DNA from: Hyphomicrobiales bacterium
GTDB taxonomy: Bacteria > Pseudomonadota > Alphaproteobacteria > Rhizobiales > Rhizobiaceae
Direction of reading: 5' to 3'
Length of the DNA stretch: 38,972 bases
NCBI GenBank assembly: GCA_900473685.1
Contig: UCNE01000027.1
Span: forward strand, 1 to 38,972
Position 1 is the stretch's first letter. Each line of letters starts with the position of its first letter. Made by a program: the position numbers and the translations under genes. Below, one piece after another: positions 34,122 through 38,972 of the stretch. The notes below the pieces were generated by a model. That model saw only the letters and a program-made list of their open reading frames with translations. It did not search any database and had not been told where the DNA came from.

Positions 34122-35635
34122 TGACCGTTTCCGCAATCGCACAAGCCGCCAGCGCTGACGTAACGACCGGCACGGTCACCGCCTTTCCGGCCACGGAGGC
34201 TGCGCGCGCCGCCCGTGACACGCGCCCGCTGCGGCTGATCACCTGCGGCTCGGTCGATGACGGCAAGTCGACGCTGATCGGCCGTCTGCTCTGGGACACC
34301 AAGGCCGTCAAGGAAGACCAGGCCGCGACGCTGCGCCGTGACAGTGGCAAGCAGAACGATCTCGGCCTGCCCGATTTCGCCCTGCTGCTGGACGGCCTGC
34401 AGGCCGAGCGCGAACAGGGCATCACCATCGATGTCGCCTACCGCTATTTTGCCACCGACAAGCGCTCCTTCATCGTCGCCGACACGCCCGGCCACGAACA
34501 GTATACCCGCAACATGGCAACCGGCGCCTCGACCGCCGATCTCGCGGTGCTGCTCGTCGATGCCCGCACCGGCCTGCTTGAACAGACCCGCCGCCATGCC
34601 ACCATCGCCTCGCTGATGGGCATCAAGCAGTTCGTTCTGGCCGTCAACAAGTTCGACCTCGTCGGCTATGACCGCGCCCGCTTCGACCAGATCACCCATG
34701 AATTCCGCGAGCTTGCCTTGTCGCTCGGCGTGCGCCAGATCACCGCCATCCCGATGTCGGCGCTGAAGGGCGAGAATGTCGTCTATGACGGCAAGGCCTC
34801 GATGCCCTGGTACGAAGGCCAGACGCTGGTCGAGGTGCTGGAACTGGCAACGGTCCGCTCCGCCCAGACCGTCGGCTTCCGCCTGCCGGTTCAGCGCGTC
34901 TCGCGCCCGGGCGAAAGCTTCCGCGGCTATCAGGGCACCGTTGCCGGCGGCTCCGTCAAGCCCGGTGACAGCGTGGTCATCCTGCCATCCGGCATGGTTG
35001 CCAACGTCACCAAGATCATCACCTTCGATCTCGTGCGCAATGCCGCCGTCGCCGGTGATGCGATCACGCTGGTGCTCGACCGCCAGGTCGATGTTTCCCG
35101 CGGCGACATGATCGTATCGATCGACAGCCAGCCGCAGGTCGGCCTCGATTTCGACGCCCAGCTCGTTGCCCTGCAGGCGGAAGGCATCCAGCCCGGCCGG
35201 CGCTACTGGCTGAAAAGCGGCTCGCGACGCCAGCGCGTCACGGCAAACCCGGTCAGCCAACTCGACCTGAAGACCGGCAGCTGGACCCAGCGGACGGGGC
35301 TGCTGCCGATGAACGGTATCGGCAAGGTCCATCTTTCCTTCGACGAGAATGCCGTCTTCGACGCCTATGAGCAGAACCGCACCACCGGCGCGTTCATCCT
35401 GATCGACCCGGATACCAACAACACGGTGGCCGGCGGCATGATCACCGCCAAGCGCTCGTCGCTGACCGATCTGCGTTCGGACGAGGCGCGCGTGATCCTG
35501 TCGCTGCCGGCGGACCTGGCCGACCAGTTGATGGCAACCGAGCTATTTTCGCGCCGCCGCGACGAAACCGACCTGCGCCGCATGACTGCCGGCGAAGCGT
35601 CGCAAATCTTCAAGGATGCTGCCGTCGACATCTGA
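34121..35635 (+). CDS. cysN: Sulfate adenylyltransferase subunit 1 (CysN GTPase)
   Basis: 504 residues from ATG 34121; a TTG three bases earlier is possible but less likely. The GTPase subunit that drives the ATP sulfurylase reaction. It has the P-loop GSVDDGKSTLIGRLLWD, switch II DTPGHEQY, and NKFDLV for guanine, then EF-Tu-like beta-barrels. Residues after ~440 are too few for an APS kinase: the NodQ/CysNC fusions of rhizobia are about 640 residues, so this is a plain CysN. Followed by a large hairpin. Confidence 0.95.
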   Translation: MTVSAIAQAASADVTTGTVTAFPATEAARAARDTRPLRLITCGSVDDGKSTLIGRLLWDTKAVKEDQAATLRRDSGKQNDLGLPDFALLLDGLQAEREQGITIDVAYRYFATDKRSFIVADTPGHEQYTRNMATGASTADLAVLLVDARTGLLEQTRRHATIASLMGIKQFVLAVNKFDLVGYDRARFDQITHEFRELALSLGVRQITAIPMSALKGENVVYDGKASMPWYEGQTLVEVLELATVRSAQTVGFRLPVQRVSRPGESFRGYQGTVAGGSVKPGDSVVILPSGMVANVTKIITFDLVRNAAVAGDAITLVLDRQVDVSRGDMIVSIDSQPQVGLDFDAQLVALQAEGIQPGRRYWLKSGSRRQRVTANPVSQLDLKTGSWTQRTGLLPMNGIGKVHLSFDENAVFDAYEQNRTTGAFILIDPDTNNTVAGGMITAKRSSLTDLRSDEARVILSLPADLADQLMATELFSRRRDETDLRRMTAGEASQIFKDAAVDI

Positions 35636-35648
35636 TAGAGCTCTCTCC

Positions 35649-35688
35649 AGCAAGCGCCGCCGTCTGCGAAAGACCGGCGGCGCTTGCT
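35649..35688. terminator. Large hairpin after cysN
   Basis: AGCAAGCGCCGCCG (35649-35662) and CGGCGGCGCTTGCT (35675-35688) form a perfect 14-bp stem with a 12-base loop, 14 bases past the cysN stop. There is no long T-run, so termination may need Rho or the hairpin may protect the mRNA end. Confidence 0.7.
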
Positions 35689-35759
35689 GTCATTTCCCTC
35701 AAAACGTTGGAAGTGCTCGGGGCTTCAGCCACTGCTGAACCGCTCCGGATTTATCGCGC

Positions 35760-36005
35760 TCAGGCGCCGTCAGGCCTGATGATGGCCGTCAGCTTCTCCA
35801 GATCCACCAGCTTCAGCGCCTCCGGCTCTATATCCCGCAGCGGCTTGAACCATGCGGCGGCCTCGCTCAACGGCGTTGCATAGGGGGCCGGATAACCGCC
35901 GAGGCCAAGCACCCATTCGCGCACGGTTTCGCGCTCCATGCGGCCGGCCTTGTAGCGGTCGTGGATGCTGGTGACGGAAGCGATCAGGTCGTCGATCTTT
36001 TTCAA
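35760..36005 (-). CDS. Small hypothetical protein, 81 residues
   Basis: Starts with TTG at 36005, preceded by AAGGA at a normal distance. The product begins MKKIDDLIASVTSIHDRYKAG, a helical amphipathic stretch, with further charged and aromatic residues (REWVLGLGGYPAPYA) and a helical C-terminus. No signal peptide or membrane segment. I do not recognise the family. It lies downstream of the DUF2938 gene on the same strand, 39 bases after it, and may be co-transcribed. Confidence 0.6.
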   Translation of the reverse strand: MKKIDDLIASVTSIHDRYKAGRMERETVREWVLGLGGYPAPYATPLSEAAAWFKPLRDIEPEALKLVDLEKLTAIIRPDGA

Positions 36006-36044
36006 AGCTGGTCCTTCAATCCCGCCTGGGCGGATATTACACGT

Positions 36045-36524
36045 CTAGGCGAGAAGCAGCGCCGTGCCGTACATGCCGGCGGCAAAGACCGTGTGCGAGA
36101 CGAAATTGAGGAAGCGCACCTTGTTGGCGTTCGGCAGCTTCGAGGCTGCCCAGCCGATGCCGAGGCCCGGCTGCAACAGGAACCAGCCGGCGCCGATGGT
36201 GACGATACCGACGATCCAGGCCGGCAGGAAGGTGGGCGCAGCAAGCCAGGCAGGTCCGGTGATCGCGACGAGCAGGATGCCATAGGCAATGCCGACGGCA
36301 TAATGGCTGATCCAGCCAAGGGCCTGCTCGTGCCGATAGGGCTCGGCCTTGCCGATATCGTCATGGAAGACTTTTCCTGAGCGCAGATGCCAGAACCAGC
36401 GGCCGACCGGCGCCCAGTTCGGCCTGCCCTGCCCGGCCAACAACCACAATAGAACCGCCCAGAGATCCATCAGCACGGTTCCGCCCACGCCGATTGCAAC
36501 GCTGCGCCAGAGGATATCGAACAT
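36045..36524 (-). CDS. DUF2938-family membrane protein
   Basis: 159 residues from the ATG at 36524, supported by AGGAA upstream and by the typical MFDILWRSVAIGVGGTVLMD beginning; the frame back to 36722 is not supported. Four or five membrane helices are visible, with the conserved GRWFWHLRSGKVFHDDIG and EQALGWISHYAVGIAYG segments of DUF2938. The function of this family is unknown. It is divergent from a small secreted protein gene. Confidence 0.8.
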   Translation of the reverse strand: MFDILWRSVAIGVGGTVLMDLWAVLLWLLAGQGRPNWAPVGRWFWHLRSGKVFHDDIGKAEPYRHEQALGWISHYAVGIAYGILLVAITGPAWLAAPTFLPAWIVGIVTIGAGWFLLQPGLGIGWAASKLPNANKVRFLNFVSHTVFAAGMYGTALLLA

Positions 36525-36886
36525 CGGCAAGGGTTCCTGCTCGGTGGGCCGGCGTGACCGCTTGAGGAGGAAGCGAACGCGGGAAATGACGGGGACCTGC
36601 GACACTGCAGGTACCGGCCGTTGTAGTGCATCTTCTGTTTTTCGGTCAAGGAAGTCTGCGGCGCGAAACAGCGCGATAACAGGCCGGAGGCGACGCGCCT
36701 TGACGATGCGATCGGTAACCAACGGGTAACTATCACCGCCATCTCATGCCCGCACCACGGTCGAAATACGACAGATGCCGTATGTCCCTTGACCGCCGAC
36801 CGGCCTAGGCACGGATTCTCCCTGCCGCATGCGGGGAGACCGGCTCCGTGTGGAGCCTGTGTACGCAGCACCCAAGGAGACATGTC
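36525..36886. other. Divergent intergenic region
   Basis: 362 bases between the DUF2938 gene and the small secreted protein. Two small hairpins are present near the right end (around 36818-36840 and 36840-36858, the latter GGCTCC-GTGT-GGAGCC) in what is probably the leader of the secreted-protein mRNA. No further gene is seen. Confidence 0.5.
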
Positions 36887-37093
36887 ATGAAGTTTATTTT
36901 TGCGATCGCAGTATCGTGCACCCTGGCAGGAACAGCCTTTGCCAGCACTGCGCCTGCACATGTGAAGAAGCAGTCCGTCGTGACCAATCAGACGGAATTT
37001 GAAGTTGCCGCCAGAAACCGCTCCGGCGCCACGACTTTCAGAAACAGCAATGGAAATGCACCAAGCCAGCCCCGCGACAAGGCTATGATCTGA
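36887..37093 (+). CDS. Small secreted protein, 68 residues
   Basis: Starts at ATG 36887 with AAGGAGA six bases upstream, a strong site. Signal peptide [18 protein letters not shown] with cleavage near AFA-S leaves a mature peptide of about 48 residues rich in Lys, Arg, Asn and Gln and without cysteine. I do not recognise the family. A stable hairpin follows. Expected in the periplasm or outside the cell. Confidence 0.65.
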   Translation: MKFIFAIAVSCTLAGTAFASTAPAHVKKQSVVTNQTEFEVAARNRSGATTFRNSNGNAPSQPRDKAMI

Positions 37094-37101
37094 ACCAACA
37101 C

Positions 37102-37131
37102 TCTCCCTTCGGTCGCAGGGCCGGAGGGAGA
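37102..37131. terminator. Hairpin after the small secreted protein gene
   Basis: TCTCCCTTCGG (37102-37112) and CCGGAGGGAGA (37121-37131) pair over 11 bp, one of them G-T, with an 8-base loop. No T-run follows. Confidence 0.55.
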
Positions 37132-37201
37132 ACCTGCGCACGCGACCGCCTGCTCGAAACAAGAAGCAAACACTTTACACTGGCGTCACGGGAATATCGG
37201 G

Positions 37202-37224
37202 AAAAGCAAGCCTTTTTGGGCTTG
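37202..37224 (-). terminator. Terminator of tRNA-Pro
   Basis: On the minus strand CAAGCC (37224-37219) and GGCTTG (37212-37207) form a stem around CAAAAA, followed by CTTTTC. It starts about 8 bases past the tRNA 3' end. Confidence 0.7.
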
Positions 37225-37231
37225 AATAAGC

Positions 37232-37308
37232 TGGTCGGAGTGAGAGGATTCGAACCTCCGACCCCGTCGTCCCGAACGACGTGCGCTACCAGGCTGCGCT
37301 ACACTCCG
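37232..37308 (-). tRNA. tRNA-Pro (anticodon CGG)
   Basis: 77 bases with CCA encoded at 37234-37232. The acceptor stem pairs CGGAGTG with CACTCCG, the anticodon stem CGTCG with CGACG around the loop TTCGGGA (anticodon CGG), and the T-arm has GGTTCGAATC. Decodes CCG. Confidence 0.97.
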
Positions 37309-37685
37309 TGACCAGCGGCGCCTCTATAGAACAGCATTTTCCTTTCCACAAGGCGCAAACCGGAAAAATCCGCACGGAACCTGAAAACAACAGGATAAGT
37401 CCCGCCGCCCCGCCGGAAAAGCCCGCGCCCCGGCCGCCCGGCCAGGCCAAAAACGGCGCCCCAATCGCAGCTGACACCGGGTTTTTCCCGCCAGACGGCT
37501 CCCTCGCTGGGGCCTTTCGGCAACGCTTGTAAATTTATGCGCATAGCTACGCATATAAGCTGTTGCGGAGATTTTCTTTCAATCGGTTTAGCGCTAGAGG
37601 CTGAGGCGACAAGCCTTGGCCACCAGCGCGTTGCGCCGCCTGGGCGAGCAATGTTTCAGAACGAAAACCAAAGGGACGTGACCAG
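37309..37685. other. Intergenic region before the lipoprotein gene
   Basis: 377 bases. Contains an AT-rich inverted repeat TATGCG (37536-37541) / CGCATA (37550-37555) with an 8-base centre, about 130 bases before the lipoprotein start. Minus-strand frames here lack start signals. Confidence 0.5.
37536..37555. promoter_or_regulatory. Inverted repeat upstream of the lipoprotein gene
   Basis: TATGCG and CGCATA are perfect 6-base arms around CATAGCTA. It may be a regulatory site for the downstream lipoprotein gene; nothing identifies the binding protein. Confidence 0.35.
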
Positions 37686-38096
37686 ATGAATTTCCGCTTG
37701 ATGACCGTGGCCGGCCTTGCGCTGGCGCTTGCCGGCTGCACCACCGTAGGCCCGGCGCGCAATGCCGTCGAGGCCCGCTGGAAGGGACAGCCCGCCGGCG
37801 TCTTCTTCGCCGCCTTCGGCCCGCCGCAGTCGGACGTTTCCAGCGGTGACATGACCGTCTATTCCTGGAAGGGCGGCTACAAGAAGCGGACGATCCCGGC
37901 GCAATATGCCGAAGGTGAAAACGGCAAGAAGGGCAAGAAGACGGCCTCTGCCCGCACCGAATTCCTCTCCTGCTCGGTCCAGCTGAACGTCTCCTCCGAC
38001 TACGTCATCCGCTCGATCCAGGTGCTCGGCGACGTCAAGAAATCCTCCGGCCCAAGCTGGTGCGAGGAGTTTCTGGCTGGCGACCAGGCGAAGTAA
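37686..38096 (+). CDS. Small lipoprotein
   Basis: 136 residues from ATG 37686, with GGGACG upstream. The signal sequence ends in a clear lipobox (ALALAGC), with Cys18 as the lipidated residue, so it is anchored in the membrane. The mature part has WKGQPAGVFFAAFGPPQSD and YSWKGGY motifs, a lysine-rich linker (GENGKKGKKTASA) and two further cysteines (LSCSVQ and SWCEEF) that could form a disulfide. It resembles small rhizobial lipoproteins of unknown function. A strong terminator follows. Confidence 0.8.
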   Translation: MNFRLMTVAGLALALAGCTTVGPARNAVEARWKGQPAGVFFAAFGPPQSDVSSGDMTVYSWKGGYKKRTIPAQYAEGENGKKGKKTASARTEFLSCSVQLNVSSDYVIRSIQVLGDVKKSSGPSWCEEFLAGDQAK

Positions 38097-38127
38097 TTTT
38101 TTTTTGGCGCGGAAGTGCTGACGTGAA

Positions 38128-38160
38128 TGAACCCGCCGGTGAAAGCCGGCGGGTTTTGTT
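38128..38160. terminator. Bidirectional terminator between convergent genes
   Basis: AACCCGCCGG (38130-38139) and CCGGCGGGTT (38146-38155) form a perfect 10-bp stem with a TGAAAG loop, followed by TTGTTT on the plus strand. It ends the lipoprotein gene and may also serve the convergent DUF1508 gene. Confidence 0.88.
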
Positions 38161-38172
38161 TATGGAGTTTGC

Positions 38173-38355
38173 TCAGGTGGTGCTGTTGTCTTCGACGGGC
38201 GCACCCGGGCCATTTTTCTTGATGGAATCGATGGCATTCTGAGCGCTCGACTTGCTGGAATAGCCTTCCGTCGAGAACATCACTTCGTTGTTGTATTTGA
38301 AGCGAACGCGGAATTCGCCAGCCTTGTCTTTGTAGATTTCAAACTTGTGAGCCAT
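38173..38355 (-). CDS. DUF1508/YegP-family protein
   Basis: 60 residues from the ATG at 38355, with GGGGGAG upstream. One DUF1508 unit: FEIYKDKAGEFRVRFKYNNEVMFSTEGYSSKSSAQNAIDSIKKN in outline across residues 5-48, with the typical W/F-R-x-K and SEGY-like strands. These small proteins are widespread; the role is unproven, though some link them to stress. Convergent with the lipoprotein gene. Confidence 0.85.
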   Translation of the reverse strand: MAHKFEIYKDKAGEFRVRFKYNNEVMFSTEGYSSKSSAQNAIDSIKKNGPGAPVEDNSTT

Positions 38356-38380
38356 CAGCTCCCCCTCTTCTCAGCGTGAA

Positions 38381-38620
38381 TCAAGCCTGCGCAACGTGGC
38401 AGTTGCTGCCGGCGTTGGCAAGTTTGCCCCTGATGTAACGCGACCAGCCCGCTGGTGAAAATCTGTGGGGTATTCTTTTTGGGCCGCCGGACCAACGCGC
38501 AATCTTCTGCAACGTTTCTGAGGATCGGGTCTCATAAGCCGCCCAATGTTCACGCAGACGACCCACAAAGCCGCCAACCCAGGCGCCTTTGATGTGATCT
38601 ACAGATCTGAAAATAAAGAG
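38381..38620 (-). pseudogene. Possible gene fragment next to tRNA-Gln
   Basis: The minus-strand frame is open from the tRNA-Gln end down to the stop at 38381. No ATG; a GTG at 38566 has a poor ribosome site. The reading (REHWAAYETRSSETLQKIA, then SPAGWSRYIRGKLAN) is rich in charged and aromatic residues and looks protein-like, but I recognise no family. It starts right at the 3' end of the tRNA gene, a common integration site, so it might be the tail of a gene left by an integrated element. Equally it may be non-coding. Confidence 0.25.
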
Positions 38621-38628
38621 AGATAAAA

Positions 38629-38702
38629 TGGCTGGGGCGCCTGGATTCGAACCAGGGGTGCCGGTACCAAAAACCAGTGCCTTACCGCTTGGCTACGCCC
38701 CA
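38629..38702 (-). tRNA. tRNA-Gln (anticodon TTG)
   Basis: 74 bases with CCA encoded at 38631-38629. Acceptor stem TGGGGCG with CGCCCCA; anticodon stem CTGGT with ACCGG around TTTTGGT (anticodon TTG); T-arm with GGTTCGAATCC. Decodes CAA. Confidence 0.97.
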
Positions 38703-38850
38703 CCGTTTGGCGCGAACAGATTGCCCTGCCAAATCGAGTGCCGGTTTAGCAAAGCCGAACGCATGCGACAATGTTTAAGTTTGGGTTTTGCGCGGATTTT
38801 TCAAGGGCGTGGTGTTGAGAAGGCTATGGGCGGGCGCGGTATGCGTAACG

Positions 38851-38963
38851 GCCCCTCATCCGGCCTGCCGGCCACCTTCTCCCCGCAGGCGGGGCGAAGG
38901 GATATGCGGCACGCTCTGTCGTCCCCTCTCCCCGCGCGCGGGGAGAGGGTTAGGGTGAGGGGC
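38851..38963. repeat. RIME-like intergenic mosaic palindrome
   Basis: A large imperfect palindrome from GCCCCTCAT (38851) to GTGAGGGGC (38963), with inner hairpins such as CTTCTCCCCGC...GCGGGGCGAAG and CTCTCCCCGCGCGCGGGGAGAG. This matches the rhizobial intergenic mosaic elements known in many copies in such genomes. It may affect mRNA ends or mark transposed DNA. The window ends 9 bases later. Confidence 0.85.
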
Positions 38964-38972
38964 AACGGTACG

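Noticed and set aside
33857..35332. 491-codon minus-strand frame
   Set aside because: Antisense to cysD and cysN, both with intact family motifs.
38100..38106. T-run after the lipoprotein gene as terminator on its own
   Set aside because: No stem precedes it; the real terminator is the 10-bp hairpin at 38128-38160.

Overview
The window looks like a chromosomal segment of an alphaproteobacterium of the Rhizobium/Agrobacterium group. The evidence is the high GC content with C/G-ending codons, a complete betI-betC-betB-betA choline-sulfate operon, a zinc-type asparaginase like Rhizobium etli ReAV, a TIGR03808-type Tat-exported repeat protein, a cysH-cysD-cysN cluster of the APS-reductase kind, and a RIME-like mosaic palindrome at the right edge. 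Assignments rest on reading motifs; no database search was possible.

Layout. 1-3.3 kb: two RTX calcium-binding proteins on the minus strand, the first cut by the window edge and the second carrying four units of a ~231-bp tandem repeat. 3.6-4.7 kb: divergent ohr/ohrR peroxide-resistance pair with a near-perfect operator palindrome between them. 4.8-10.5 kb: signalling block with a membrane PAS histidine kinase translationally coupled to a single-domain response regulator, an L,D-transpeptidase lipoprotein, and a PAS-GAF-GGDEF-EAL protein. 10.6-18.2 kb: metabolic and housekeeping genes (beta-helix Tat protein, two glutathione transferases, LysR and DeoR regulators, MmcQ/YjbR and DUF4406 proteins, asparaginase, DUF3750 protein). 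18.2-18.9 kb: a CopG/ParE-type toxin-antitoxin pair. 18.9-19.1 kb: a possible compact minus-strand unit (promoter, ribosome site, 24-codon frame, hairpin, terminator). 19.1-23.9 kb: quinone oxidoreductase, DUF1344 protein, EAL-CBS-GGDEF protein, HdeD-like and EamA-like membrane proteins. 24.0-29.8 kb: bet operon, interrupted between betB and betA by a low-GC gene of unknown function. 30.1-32.0 kb: chemotaxis receptor with a C-terminal xWxxF tether. 32.3-35.6 kb: cysHDN. 35.7-39 kb: small proteins, tRNA-Pro(CGG), a lipoprotein, a DUF1508 protein, tRNA-Gln(TTG), and the RIME-like repeat.

How the parts work together. The bet genes turn choline-O-sulfate into choline and then glycine betaine, an osmoprotectant route that also releases sulfate. 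cysHDN provides sulfate activation and direct APS reduction. Three signalling proteins (histidine kinase with partner regulator, and two cyclic-di-GMP proteins) plus the chemoreceptor point to a motile, environment-sensing lifestyle. The least explained features are the foreign-looking gene inside the bet operon and the small minus-strand unit near 19 kb.
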